From Aequorivita vladivostokensis (GTDB lineage Bacteria > Bacteroidota > Bacteroidia > Flavobacteriales > Flavobacteriaceae): DNA of 64,000 nucleotides. The stretch is taken from positions 62,001-126,000 of the forward strand of contig NZ_JSVU01000009.1 of the NCBI RefSeq assembly GCF_000952855.1. Reading direction: 5' to 3'. This document shows positions 51,145 through 59,582 of this stretch, piece by piece (the first letter of the stretch is position 1; each line of letters starts with the position of its first letter). Both the position numbers and the translations under genes were made by a program. Under the pieces are notes generated by a model. The model made no database searches and had not been told where the DNA came from. It saw nothing but the letters and a program-made list of their open reading frames with translations.

Positions 51145-52467
51145 TTGGACACGGAACCCCCTGGTTTACTTTTCTTTTTTGACGTTTTGGATATTACCCA
51201 AATTACAAGTGGCGTAATGCTGATTGCCCTTTTGGCTTGTTCGGCCCTTATTTCGGGTGCCGAAGTAGCTTTCTTTTCCTTGACACCTTCTGATTTTGAA
51301 ACCAACGAAGAAAAAGGGATCGCAAAAAAACTGGGAATCGTACAGCGATTGCTTGCAAGGCCAAAAAAGTTGCTGGCCACCATATTGGTTGCCAACAACT
51401 TCATAAATATTGCTATCGTACTCCTCTTCGATTCCTTAAGCGATGATTTGTTTTCAGGAATAGAATCAAATTTTTATGGGATTGACGTGCGCTTCATAGT
51501 AGAAGTGGGCGTTGTAACCTTCTTTATTTTGCTATTCGGCGAGATTCTTCCGAAGATATACGCCAACCGCAACCGCATTTCGTTCGCGGTTTTCATGGCG
51601 CAACCGTTGAACGTTTTGGACACTTTACTATCGCCTATTAGTTTACCGATGCGTTCGGCCACTATTTATCTTCACGACCGCTACGGAAAACAGAAATCAA
51701 ACATCAGCGTAGATCATTTATCGCAAGCGCTCGAGCTTTCAAACCAAGACACCACTTTTGAGGAGCAGAAAATCCTACAGGGCATTGTAACCTTCGGAAA
51801 TACAGACACCAAGCAGGTAATGAAAAACCGGATGGATATTTTCGCGCTGAACGAGGAACAGCCTTTCAAAGAAATTCTTCCGGAAATTATCCAGCACGGT
51901 TACTCACGTATTCCCGTCTATAAGGATAGCATGGACAACATTACAGGAATTCTGTATGTGAAGGATTTAATTCCCTATACCGATCGAAAAATTTTGGATT
52001 GGAAAACCCTGAAACGCGAAGCATACTTTGTACCTGAAAACAAAAAATTGGACGATCTGCTCAACGAATTTAAGGAGATGAAAATGCACCTCGCTATTGT
52101 TGTAGACGAGTATGGCGGCACGAGCGGACTGATTTCATTGGAAGATATTATCGAGGAAATCGTAGGCGAAATTAGCGATGAGTTTGACGATGAAGACTTG
52201 ATTTTTTCAAAGCTTGATGACAATACGTTCGTTTTTGAAGGAAAAACTCCGTTGAAAGATTTTTACAAGGTAATAAAACCAAAGGATCCCGAAACATTTG
52301 AAGATGAAAAGGGCGAGGCGGAAACGCTTGCGGGTTTCCTTTTGGAAATTTCAAAAGGCTTTCCAAAAAAGAACGAAGTAATATCCTTCCACAATTATGC
52401 GTTTACAATTGAAGCGTTTGAAGGCAAGCGCATCAAACAAATAAAACTTACCATTGAAAATCAATAA
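51145..52467 (+). CDS. gldE: Gliding motility-associated protein GldE (CBS-domain/CNNM-like membrane protein)
   Basis: 440 residues with a TTG start (MDTEPPGLLFFFDVLDITQI). An N-terminal DUF21/CNNM transmembrane domain with about four helices (ALLACSALISGAEVAFFSLTP, VATFFILLFGEILPKIYANR-type segment) is followed by two CBS domains (RMDIFALNEEQPFKEILPEI; FKEMKMHLAIVVDEYGGTSG) and a CorC/HlyC C-terminal domain. In Flavobacterium johnsoniae GldE is linked to gliding and type IX secretion, with gldD downstream, which is the arrangement here. The 3' end overlaps gldD by 14 bases. Confidence 0.95.
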   Translation: MDTEPPGLLFFFDVLDITQITSGVMLIALLACSALISGAEVAFFSLTPSDFETNEEKGIAKKLGIVQRLLARPKKLLATILVANNFINIAIVLLFDSLSDDLFSGIESNFYGIDVRFIVEVGVVTFFILLFGEILPKIYANRNRISFAVFMAQPLNVLDTLLSPISLPMRSATIYLHDRYGKQKSNISVDHLSQALELSNQDTTFEEQKILQGIVTFGNTDTKQVMKNRMDIFALNEEQPFKEILPEIIQHGYSRIPVYKDSMDNITGILYVKDLIPYTDRKILDWKTLKREAYFVPENKKLDDLLNEFKEMKMHLAIVVDEYGGTSGLISLEDIIEEIVGEISDEFDDEDLIFSKLDDNTFVFEGKTPLKDFYKVIKPKDPETFEDEKGEAETLAGFLLEISKGFPKKNEVISFHNYAFTIEAFEGKRIKQIKLTIENQ

Positions 52468-53017
52468 GCTCGTTTTTTATATACTCTCAAGCCTCTTTAT
52501 CCTTGCTTCCTGCGAGGACGATGTTTTGGTGAAACCCTCGGCTATGCTGCGATTGGACTATCCCACTCCTTCTTATCGCACAATTAACACGGACTGTCCT
52601 TATTCCTTTTCAGTGAATAGCATTACCAACGTTATTGGGAAAAAAAACTGCGGTGTAAATATAAGCTACCCAAATATGAAGGCCACCTTGTATATAACCT
52701 ATCAAAACGTACGCGACAACAATCTCGATTCCTTGTTACAGGACGCTCAAAAACTAGCTTATGATCACACTATAAAGGCAAATAGCATCCCCGAGCAACC
52801 CTATGTGAATCCAGATAAAAAAGTGTACGGAATGTTTTATATGATAAATGGCAACGCCGCTACCCAAGCCGAATTTTATGCCACGGACAGCATCAATCAC
52901 TTCTTGAATGGGGCGCTGTATTTTGATGCGAAACCAAACTTCGATTCTGTTTATCCCGCAGTGGTTTATCTTCGCGAAGACATCCGTAAATTGATGGAAA
53001 CCATTACTTGGAAATAA
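52454..53017 (+). CDS. gldD: Gliding motility lipoprotein GldD
   Basis: 187 residues with a TTG start at 52454 inside the end of gldE. The signal KLVFYILSSLFILASC gives a lipoprotein with the lipidated Cys near residue 20, then EDDVLVKPSAMLRLDYPTPSYR, the family's start, and a globular domain to the end. GldD is needed for gliding and associated secretion in Flavobacterium johnsoniae; its biochemical role is unclear. Co-translation with gldE is implied by the 14-base overlap. Confidence 0.95.
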   Translation: MKINKLVFYILSSLFILASCEDDVLVKPSAMLRLDYPTPSYRTINTDCPYSFSVNSITNVIGKKNCGVNISYPNMKATLYITYQNVRDNNLDSLLQDAQKLAYDHTIKANSIPEQPYVNPDKKVYGMFYMINGNAATQAEFYATDSINHFLNGALYFDAKPNFDSVYPAVVYLREDIRKLMETITWK

Positions 53018-53108
53018 CCCAATTTAAACTGAGCTTCCAAAAAGTTAACAAACCCTTTGCAAAAGGTTCGTCAAGTTTTTGTAACTTTTGACTGTAAAAC
53101 CATTGATT

Positions 53109-53564
53109 ATGTTCAAAGTATATTCCAGTTACGGTGTTTGGGTTGCAATTGTTCTTATTGCATATTTTCTTCTCTTAAAATTAATTGGCCTTCACCAATA
53201 TCCGGTATTGAGCGCTGTAAACGGAATTATTTTTGGCATTGGAATTTATATGGCATTGAAGAAATATGCTTCCCGAAAAAATAAATTTCAATATGAAAAA
53301 GGATTTGAAGTAGGTTTGCTTTGTGGTGGAATAGCCTCTATAATATTTACTATTTTTATGGCAATCTATATGTATCAAATAGACACCGAATTTGCGGCCA
53401 ATATTATGGAAGTGTGGAACCTAGAATATGATATGGGTACGCTGATGCTCGTTTTATCAATCTTGATAATGGGCTTTTCTACCACTTTGGTTTTAACGCT
53501 TGCTTTTATGCAACTTCTCAAAAATTCCTGGAATACGCAGGATGGAAACCGAAATACACTTTAA
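53109..53564 (+). CDS. DUF4199 family membrane protein
   Basis: 151 residues from the ATG at 53109 (MFKVYSSYGVWVAIVLIAYF). Four predicted transmembrane helices (two near the N-terminus, IASIIFTIFMAIYM, and LMLVLSILIMGFSTTLVLTL) and the QYEKGFEVGLLCGG loop fit DUF4199. Function unknown; members are common in Bacteroidetes. It follows gldD after 91 bases, which hold a short inverted repeat of the AAAAGTTA/TAACTTTT type (53039-53088). Confidence 0.75.
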   Translation: MFKVYSSYGVWVAIVLIAYFLLLKLIGLHQYPVLSAVNGIIFGIGIYMALKKYASRKNKFQYEKGFEVGLLCGGIASIIFTIFMAIYMYQIDTEFAANIMEVWNLEYDMGTLMLVLSILIMGFSTTLVLTLAFMQLLKNSWNTQDGNRNTL

Positions 53565-53663
53565 ATAAAATACCAGTTTTGATATCTTTTCAAGGTAATT
53601 TAAAAAACCAAAACCAATAGAATATCCGAGAGGATTGGTTTTTAAAAGATTAAATAAAAATAC

Positions 53664-53694
53664 TTTGTTGTTTCCTTTTTAAAAATTATATTTG
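53664..53694 (+). promoter_or_regulatory. Promoter of the rplU-rpmA operon
   Basis: TTTG at 53664-53667, 19 bases, then TATATTTG at 53687-53694, matching the TTTG-N~20-TAnnTTTG consensus of the phylum. Predicted transcription start near 53700, leader about 55 bases. Confidence 0.75.
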
Positions 53695-53753
53695 CACCCG
53701 CTTTTACTGGACGGTAGAAGCATTTTGTTTAACTAATTTATAAACGATTCGCT

Positions 53754-54458
53754 ATGTACGCAATTGTAGAGATAGCAGGGCAGCAAGTAAAAGTTGCGAA
53801 AGACCAAAAGGTTTTTGTTAATCGTTTGCCAGTAGAAGAAGGAAAAAAAGTGTCTTTTGACAATGTACTTCTTATTGGTGACGGAGACAATATTACCATT
53901 GGCGCCCCGGCTATAAACGGCGCTCAAATAGGAGCAAAAGTCGTAAAGCACCTTAAGGGTGACAAGGTTATAGTATTTAAAAAGAAAAGAAGAAAAGGTT
54001 TCCGTAAGAAAAACGGTCACCGTCAGTATCTTTCTGAAATCGTAATCGAGAGCATTGTAGCTTCAGGAGCTACACCTGCCAAAAAGGAAGAAGCTAAAAA
54101 AGCTGAACCAAAAAAAGAAACTAAAGCTAAGGCTGCTGCCCCTAAAGCAAAAGCCGAAACTAAAGCACCCGCTAAAAAAGCAGCTCCTAAAAAAGCAGCT
54201 AAAGCAGACGATCTTAAAAAGATTGAAGGTGTTGGACCAAAAGCCGCAGAGGCTATGGTTGCCGCTGGACTGGACACTTTTGCAAAAGTTGCAAAAGCAA
54301 AACCAGAAGCTATCGCAACTATTCTTTCTGAAGCGAGTTCAAATTTAGCACACTTAGTTACCGACACTTGGCCAAAACAAGCAAAATTGGCAGCTGACGG
54401 TAAGTGGGATGAACTTAAAGAATTACAAGACAAATTAGACGGTGGGATTGAAAAATAA
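53754..54458 (+). CDS. rplU: 50S ribosomal protein bL21 fused to a Lys/Ala linker and a helix-hairpin-helix domain
   Basis: 234 residues against about 103 for a normal bL21. Residues 1-104 are bL21 (MYAIVEIAGQQVKV to LSEIVIESIV), residues about 108-151 are a Lys/Ala/Pro/Glu linker resembling histone-like tails, and residues about 152-200 (DDLKKIEGVGPKAAEAMVAA) form a helix-hairpin-helix similar to those in DNA/RNA-binding proteins, followed by a helical end. The linker and domain are in frame without a break. rpmA follows directly, as in most bacteria. The extension probably contacts nucleic acid; its role is not known to me. Confidence 0.95.
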   Translation: MYAIVEIAGQQVKVAKDQKVFVNRLPVEEGKKVSFDNVLLIGDGDNITIGAPAINGAQIGAKVVKHLKGDKVIVFKKKRRKGFRKKNGHRQYLSEIVIESIVASGATPAKKEEAKKAEPKKETKAKAAAPKAKAETKAPAKKAAPKKAAKADDLKKIEGVGPKAAEAMVAAGLDTFAKVAKAKPEAIATILSEASSNLAHLVTDTWPKQAKLAADGKWDELKELQDKLDGGIEK

Positions 54459-54493
54459 TCCTGCTAAAGTATAATATTTAAAACCGAAACAAA

Positions 54494-54757
54494 ATGGCTC
54501 ACAAAAAAGGAGTTGGTAGTTCCAAAAACGGTCGCGAATCAGAATCGAAACGTCTTGGCGTTAAGATTTTCGGAGGGCAGGCCGCCATTGCTGGAAATAT
54601 CATTGTAAGACAAAGAGGTTATACGCATCACCCAGGTGAAAACGTATACGGTGGTAAAGACCATACCCTTCACGCACAAGTGGATGGTGTTGTGAAATTT
54701 ACCAAAAAGAAAGATAACAAGAGCTACGTTTCAATCGTTCCAAACGCTGAGGCTTAA
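54494..54757 (+). CDS. rpmA: 50S ribosomal protein bL27
   Basis: 87 residues. [42 protein letters not shown] and the C-terminal end are the family's standard sequence. The N-terminal tail reaches the peptidyl transferase centre. It is downstream of rplU by 35 bases and is followed by a strong terminator. Confidence 0.98.
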   Translation: MAHKKGVGSSKNGRESESKRLGVKIFGGQAAIAGNIIVRQRGYTHHPGENVYGGKDHTLHAQVDGVVKFTKKKDNKSYVSIVPNAEA

Positions 54758-54781
54758 TAGTACCTTGTTTTTATAAAAATG

Positions 54782-54816
54782 AAAAACCTCCACAGCTGTG
54801 GAGGTTTTTGTTTTTT
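54782..54816 (+). terminator. Strong terminator of the rplU-rpmA operon
   Basis: AAAAACCTCCACAG and CTGTGGAGGTTTTT form a perfect 14-base stem followed by a T-run. It can also work for the convergent DUF1028 gene. Confidence 0.9.
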
Positions 54817-54841
54817 AAAGGTTTAAATTAATAATGACTTT

Positions 54842-55828
54842 TTACTCCTCGCCAAGCAGGAGCATTAGATTTTCTTCCGAAACATTCAGTAAACCCACCT
54901 TGGGCAAACGCCGCGTAAGTTCCCGCCAGTTTTTATCTTGCGCATAGATTCCCTGTAGCATTTCCGATGCCTTTTCAATCTGCTTATCATTGGCCAAGGT
55001 CACAGCCGTCCAATATTGCATCTCCAGATTTTTTGGAAACATTCTCATAGCAGCGTTATACGCTTCCATAGCCCGTTTCATATCATTTTTTTCCACATAT
55101 AAATCGCCTTGGTTCATATAGTCATAGGCCCTATAAACCTTCAGAAGTCTATCTATTTCCTTTATGGGATTATCCGAATCATCCACCCGAAGATCTATTA
55201 ATTTATCGTTCCATGGCTCCGTAGTGGCCTCAGCCGCAAATACCACTAACGCCGCCGATTGCTTTCCGCGGATATCGCCTCCGGTATTTTCTGCAGCTCG
55301 CAACACTGCGATCATTCTTTCGGCCAATGGCAACCCATCAAATTCATTCCACGCTTTTTCCATGGCGGGTACTACTTCGTCATTCAGCATCATATTAGCC
55401 TGTACCGAAAAGTTTTCGCCATTTGCGTGCCCCGCATAATCAATACAGCTTTTGCCCGTATGCGTTGCCACCCTACCCGCTTTGTCAAGGATTGCCACCT
55501 GCCTGAATTCGCGACCATCATCTTCAGCCAATAATATATCCAGCGCTTGCTGCGGCGTTTTTCCTTGTTTCAACAGATCGAGACCACGGATGCCAAATGA
55601 TTTGTTTACAAAACTTTGGGTTGCCACAACCCCCACGCCCGCCTCGCCCCACGGAACGGCGGTCCCTACACTGAACCAGTGGCTCTGAACGGCAACTGCC
55701 ATTTGGCCCGTTTTAGCATCTCGAGCTACTATGGAATAGGTATGTGCCAAGGGATCATTGGGTTTAATTGATTGTGCGACTGACATAAAACTTGATATTA
55801 CGGCAAGCATTAAAATAAGGGATTTCAT
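54842..55828 (-). CDS. DUF1028 (Ntn-hydrolase-like) secreted protein
   Basis: 328 residues. Signal peptide (KSLILMLAVISSFMSVAQ) then HTYSIVARDAKTGQMAVAVQ and SFVNKSFGIRGLDLLKQG, the DUF1028 landmarks. This fold resembles Ntn-hydrolases. The C-terminal 110 residues hold a helical repeat (KVYRAYDYMNQGDLYVEKNDMKRAMEAYNAAMRMFP), TPR-like. Secreted or periplasmic. The reaction is not known; I saw no defect in the sequence. It lies alone between the rpmA terminator and the hybrid kinase gene, from which it diverges. Confidence 0.85.
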   Translation of the reverse strand: MKSLILMLAVISSFMSVAQSIKPNDPLAHTYSIVARDAKTGQMAVAVQSHWFSVGTAVPWGEAGVGVVATQSFVNKSFGIRGLDLLKQGKTPQQALDILLAEDDGREFRQVAILDKAGRVATHTGKSCIDYAGHANGENFSVQANMMLNDEVVPAMEKAWNEFDGLPLAERMIAVLRAAENTGGDIRGKQSAALVVFAAEATTEPWNDKLIDLRVDDSDNPIKEIDRLLKVYRAYDYMNQGDLYVEKNDMKRAMEAYNAAMRMFPKNLEMQYWTAVTLANDKQIEKASEMLQGIYAQDKNWRELTRRLPKVGLLNVSEENLMLLLGEE

Positions 55829-56033
55829 ATTTTTTGGATTTAATATCTAAAGATAATTTTTTATTGGAAGAATACGAAAACTTTAATCTTCATTGCTATC
55901 CGGAACATCACTTTCTTCCGCCATGGGTCGAGGAGAATTTTTTTTAAGACCGCAATAGGCGTTTTTAGTGCTTGAATTTCATTATAATATGCTATTTTAG
56001 TGCTCTTAAAATCCCTTTTTGTCTTTTTAAATT

Positions 56034-58280
56034 TTGAAGTATTTACGCCTCATTCTACTTTTAACTTCCTTTGCAGGGATTGCACAAAATAGCCCAGATA
56101 CTATTTCTTCGCTAAAAAATATTTCCTTTGAAGCTATAAAGGACTCCCTGGACTTAATGCAGGACAGAACGGATAAACGATTTTTTGAAGGGAAATATGA
56201 TTCCGTGATATTGACTTCTATTGATAATATCCGTTTTGCCGAACAAATTGGCGATACGGAAGCAGCCTATTATTCCCGATATATGATGGGGGCGGCTTTT
56301 ATTTACCTGAAGGATTTTAAGAATGCCCACGAGTATGCAGACGCCTATCTGGAATATGCCGAAAAAACCAAGAACGAATTTAACATAGCCCGGGGATACA
56401 ATCTTATAGGGGCGTTATACCTCACCGAGAAAAAATATGACTCTGCCCTACCATTTTTAAAAAAAGCACTTCCCCTGTCCTTAAAAAGAAAAGACACCTT
56501 AGAGGCTTCGATGGTTTATTACAATCTCTCAGAATCCTACCTTAATAAAGGCGAAAAGAAAAAAGCACAATTGTATTTCAACAAAGCTGAGGAAGGGATA
56601 GATGCACTCAAATTTAAAGGCTTCACTACCGAAATGAACCTTTTGGCAGGCAAGCTGAAACTAGCCTCGAACCAACCGATGGAGGCTATCGAAAATTTCA
56701 GGGAAGCAATCTCCTTTGCAGAAGAAGGGAAATATATAGACGATAATTTAATTGAAGCGTATAAGGAATACAGTATCGCACTATTTGAAGTTGGCGATTT
56801 TAAAGAGGCCTTTCTGGTTCGCAAAAAATTTGATAGCCTCACCCAAATCCAGTTCGAAAAAGAAAAGTTGATAGCCATCCAGAACGCCGCCGCACAATTT
56901 AGCGTAAACGAATATAAAAAACAGGCCCGCCAGGCAGAACTGGAAAAAAAACTGCTTTCGGAAAAGGCATTATTGAGTAATATATTACTCGCTTTTTTTA
57001 TAGGCGCCGCTATTTTGATGGGAATATTTCTGGTAATCCTATATATCTCACACCGCGGCAGAAAAAAACTTACCCTCACCCTCAAGGAAAAAAATCAGCA
57101 ATATCTAAAAGCCAAACAGAAATCTGAAAAATTAGCACTGGCCAAAAGCAAATTCTTTTCAACGGTAAGCCACGAATTACGCACCCCTCTTTATGGAGTT
57201 ATTGGGTTAAGCTCCGTTTTATTGGAAGACGAATCACTCAAAAGTCACCGGGCAGATTTAAAAAATCTCAAATTTTCGGCAGACTATCTCTTAGCGCTAA
57301 TAAACGACGTGCTCCAAATAAGCAAACTGGAATCAAATACCCTGGAGGAAATGCGAGTTCCTTTTGATTTAAGGGAGTTAACCCAGTCCATTGTTTCCTC
57401 CTTTCAATATGCGCTTGTACAAAATAAGAATACGCTCCACGTGAATATTTCAGATAATATTCCCAATACTATAATTGGAGATCGCGTCCGGCTATCGCAA
57501 ATTTTAATGAATTTGGTGGGCAATGCCATCAAATTTACCACCAATGGCAATATTTATATAACGGCCCAGGAAAAATCGATTTCTGAAAATGGGGTCGATA
57601 TCCAATTTAGTATTGAAGACAACGGAATAGGCATTCCAAAAGGCAAACAGAAGGCTATTTTTGAAGAATTTCAGCAAGTAGATTCAGAAAATTTTAAAAT
57701 ACAGGGTACGGGGCTGGGGTTAACCATTGTGAAAAAATTGCTGGAAGCATCTAATTCATCCATAAAACTCAAAAGTGAACCAGGAAAGGGATCTACCTTT
57801 AGTTTTACGTTGAAATTTGAAATTATGAAGCATCTTCTTCAAGACAAAGTTCTAGGGGACAACAACATACTTACCGGAAAAAGAATACTTGTAGTTGATG
57901 ACAACCGTATAAACCAAATTGTTACCAAGAAAATTTTAGAAAACAATGGTATGATAGCAGTTATCGCTGAAAACGGCGATACCGCTATTGCCAAACTACA
58001 AACCGAAATATTTGACCTTGTGCTGATGGATATCAACATGCCGGGCAAGGACGGTATAGAAACTACCCAAGAAATAAGAAAGTTTGATCAAATTACACCT
58101 ATCGTGGCCCTTACCGCTATTGAAGTGGAGGAAATGAGAACCAGAATTGAGACATCGGGAATGAACGATATCATTGTTAAACCCTATGATACCGATAAGT
58201 TTTTGAAGATTATACTAAGCAATTTGGTTGATGAGGAAGATCTGGTTTTTGGTGGGGAACATACATCAGCAGGGCAATAA
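56034..58280 (+). CDS. Hybrid histidine kinase with N-terminal TPR sensor
   Basis: 748 residues with a TTG start. The signal MKYLRLILLLTSFAGIAQ is followed by about 270 residues of TPR repeats (YDSALPFLKKALPLSLKRKD and similar), a coiled coil (QARQAELEKKLLSEKAL) and one transmembrane helix near 315-337. The HisKA domain has its His in FFSTVSHELRTPLYGV (near 379), a HATPase domain has NLVGNAIKFT (near 494), and a REC domain (ILVVDDN near 619) has its phospho-acceptor in LMDINMPGKDG. The next partner is not encoded nearby. Such TPR kinases are common in Bacteroidetes; the stimulus is unknown. Confidence 0.93.
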   Translation: MKYLRLILLLTSFAGIAQNSPDTISSLKNISFEAIKDSLDLMQDRTDKRFFEGKYDSVILTSIDNIRFAEQIGDTEAAYYSRYMMGAAFIYLKDFKNAHEYADAYLEYAEKTKNEFNIARGYNLIGALYLTEKKYDSALPFLKKALPLSLKRKDTLEASMVYYNLSESYLNKGEKKKAQLYFNKAEEGIDALKFKGFTTEMNLLAGKLKLASNQPMEAIENFREAISFAEEGKYIDDNLIEAYKEYSIALFEVGDFKEAFLVRKKFDSLTQIQFEKEKLIAIQNAAAQFSVNEYKKQARQAELEKKLLSEKALLSNILLAFFIGAAILMGIFLVILYISHRGRKKLTLTLKEKNQQYLKAKQKSEKLALAKSKFFSTVSHELRTPLYGVIGLSSVLLEDESLKSHRADLKNLKFSADYLLALINDVLQISKLESNTLEEMRVPFDLRELTQSIVSSFQYALVQNKNTLHVNISDNIPNTIIGDRVRLSQILMNLVGNAIKFTTNGNIYITAQEKSISENGVDIQFSIEDNGIGIPKGKQKAIFEEFQQVDSENFKIQGTGLGLTIVKKLLEASNSSIKLKSEPGKGSTFSFTLKFEIMKHLLQDKVLGDNNILTGKRILVVDDNRINQIVTKKILENNGMIAVIAENGDTAIAKLQTEIFDLVLMDINMPGKDGIETTQEIRKFDQITPIVALTAIEVEEMRTRIETSGMNDIIVKPYDTDKFLKIILSNLVDEEDLVFGGEHTSAGQ

Positions 58281-58308
58281 AAAATCCAAGCCTTGGATGA
58301 CTTGGATT
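58278..58308 (-). terminator. Terminator of the succinate dehydrogenase operon
   Basis: AATCCAAG pairs with CTTGGATT around a ten-base loop. On the minus strand the stem is followed by a T-rich run (complement of AATAAAAAA). It sits at the convergent junction of sdhB and the hybrid kinase gene. Confidence 0.7.
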
Positions 58309-58338
58309 GTTAAAGGTATATTTTAAGTTTCTAATTTT

Positions 58339-59085
58339 CTAACCCTTTAGGCTCGCGCTTAAATATTCGCGGTTCATACGCGCGATGTTTTCTAAGGAAA
58401 TCCCTTTTGGGCACTCAATTTCGCAGGCTCCGGTGTTGCTACAGTTTCCAAAACCTTCCTTATCCATTTGTGCAACCATATTCAATACGCGTTCAGTGGC
58501 TTCAATTCTTCCCTGAGGAAGCAAAGCAAACTGGCTCACCTTTGCGGAAGTGAAAAGCATTGCGCTGGCATTTTTACAAGCTGCCACACAAGCGCCACAA
58601 CCAATACAGGTTGCCGCATTGAAGGACTCATCGGCATCGTGCTTGTTCACGGGAATGGTATTGGCATCTATGGTATTTCCAGAGGTATTCACAGAGATAT
58701 ACCCTCCCGCTTGTTGAATTCTATCAAAGGCGCTTCTATCTACCACCAAATCCTTTATAACCGGAAATGCCTTGGCTCGGAAAGGTTCAATCACGATAGT
58801 ATCGCCATCGTTGAACATACGCATATGCAATTGGCAGGTTGTAACCAATCGATCTGGGCCGTGGGGTTCGCCGTTTATTTGCAGAGAACAACTTCCGCAG
58901 ATACCTTCGCGACAGTCGTGGTCAAAAACCACAGGCTCCTCGCCTTTGTTAATTAAACCTTCGTTGAGAACGTCGAGCATTTCAAGAAATGACATATCTC
59001 CCTCAATACCGTCGATGGGATAGGTTTTCAATTCACCCTTTGCTTTATTATTTTTCTGTCTCCAGATTTTTAGTGTAAGTTTCAT
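58339..59085 (-). CDS. sdhB: Succinate dehydrogenase/fumarate reductase iron-sulfur subunit
   Basis: 248 residues. The N-terminal [2Fe-2S] ferredoxin domain has [19 protein letters not shown] and a later Cys (TCQLHM); the C-terminal domain has [15 protein letters not shown] and CEIECPKGI clusters for [4Fe-4S] and [3Fe-4S]. It passes electrons from the flavoprotein to the quinone site. The third gene of the sdhCAB set. It is separated from sdhA by a 497-base stretch that contains an inserted four-helix-bundle gene. Confidence 0.96.
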   Translation of the reverse strand: MKLTLKIWRQKNNKAKGELKTYPIDGIEGDMSFLEMLDVLNEGLINKGEEPVVFDHDCREGICGSCSLQINGEPHGPDRLVTTCQLHMRMFNDGDTIVIEPFRAKAFPVIKDLVVDRSAFDRIQQAGGYISVNTSGNTIDANTIPVNKHDADESFNAATCIGCGACVAACKNASAMLFTSAKVSQFALLPQGRIEATERVLNMVAQMDKEGFGNCSNTGACEIECPKGISLENIARMNREYLSASLKG

Positions 59086-59141
59086 AATTTTCTATATTAT
59101 GTAACCCATTGTTGGGTTTGAATATTTTCTGTTTAAAAAAA

Positions 59142-59582
59142 GTTATTGAGTTATTAGGTTATGGGTTATTAAGCTATTTAGTGTTTACGGTTTTGAAGGT
59201 ACTTTATGTAACCATTTAAAATCAATAAGGTTTTATCGTGAATAATTGTAAGCTCTTTTAGTTTCCCTTCAGAAATATAATCTTCATCTAAAGCAATTAT
59301 TCCGTGATCAAGCATTTCATTCAAAGATCCTCTGGCCATTCTGCAAAATTGAATATTCTCTTGAAAATGAAACCTGCCAAAACCTTCTGCAATATTATTT
59401 CCGACTGAGCGGGATGACCTTCTTATTTGCGAAGTCAAACCAAACCTTTCAAAAGATGGGAAATCTGGAATAACTGAATCCTTCACAAAATTCCGAAAAA
59501 CTCTCGCTTCTTTCCAGCAAGCCAATTCTTCAAAGGATTGAAAACCTCCCATAATAACTCAATAACATAATAACTCAATAAC
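59142..59582. mobile_element. Cassette bounded by inverted GTTATTGAGTTATTA repeats within the sdh operon
   Basis: GTTATTGAGTTATTA at 59142-59156 is inverted as TAATAACTCAATAAC twice in tandem at 59552-59566 and 59568-59582, the last copy ending one base before the sdhA stop codon. Between them lies a complete four-helix-bundle protein gene. There is no transposase. The boundaries and insertion into an operon suggest a passive mobile cassette; this interpretation is inference. Confidence 0.55.
59178..59552 (-). CDS. Four-helix-bundle protein (S23/IVP family)
   Basis: 124 residues. FEELACWKEARVFRNFVKDS, SSRSVGNNIAEGFGRF, FCRMARGSLNEMLDHGIIALD and IHDKTLLILNGYIKYLQ are the standard helices of the S23 ribosomal-intervening-sequence (four helix bundle, TIGR02436-type) family. 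In other bacteria it is encoded in 23S rRNA intervening sequences or beside diversity-generating retroelements (as the Avd relative); neither is in sight here. The gene is in the sdh transcript, between sdhA and sdhB, with inverted repeats at both ends. Its start codon overlaps a repeat copy. Function unknown. Confidence 0.87.
   Translation of the reverse strand: MGGFQSFEELACWKEARVFRNFVKDSVIPDFPSFERFGLTSQIRRSSRSVGNNIAEGFGRFHFQENIQFCRMARGSLNEMLDHGIIALDEDYISEGKLKELTIIHDKTLLILNGYIKYLQNRKH

Noticed and set aside
55845-56033. Short minus-strand frame ending EESDVPDSNED
   Set aside because: It has only a dozen codons after its ATG and no support from composition or placement.
59142-59582. Diversity-generating retroelement around the four-helix-bundle gene
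   Set aside because: No reverse transcriptase, template repeat or variable target gene is present in the surrounding sequence.
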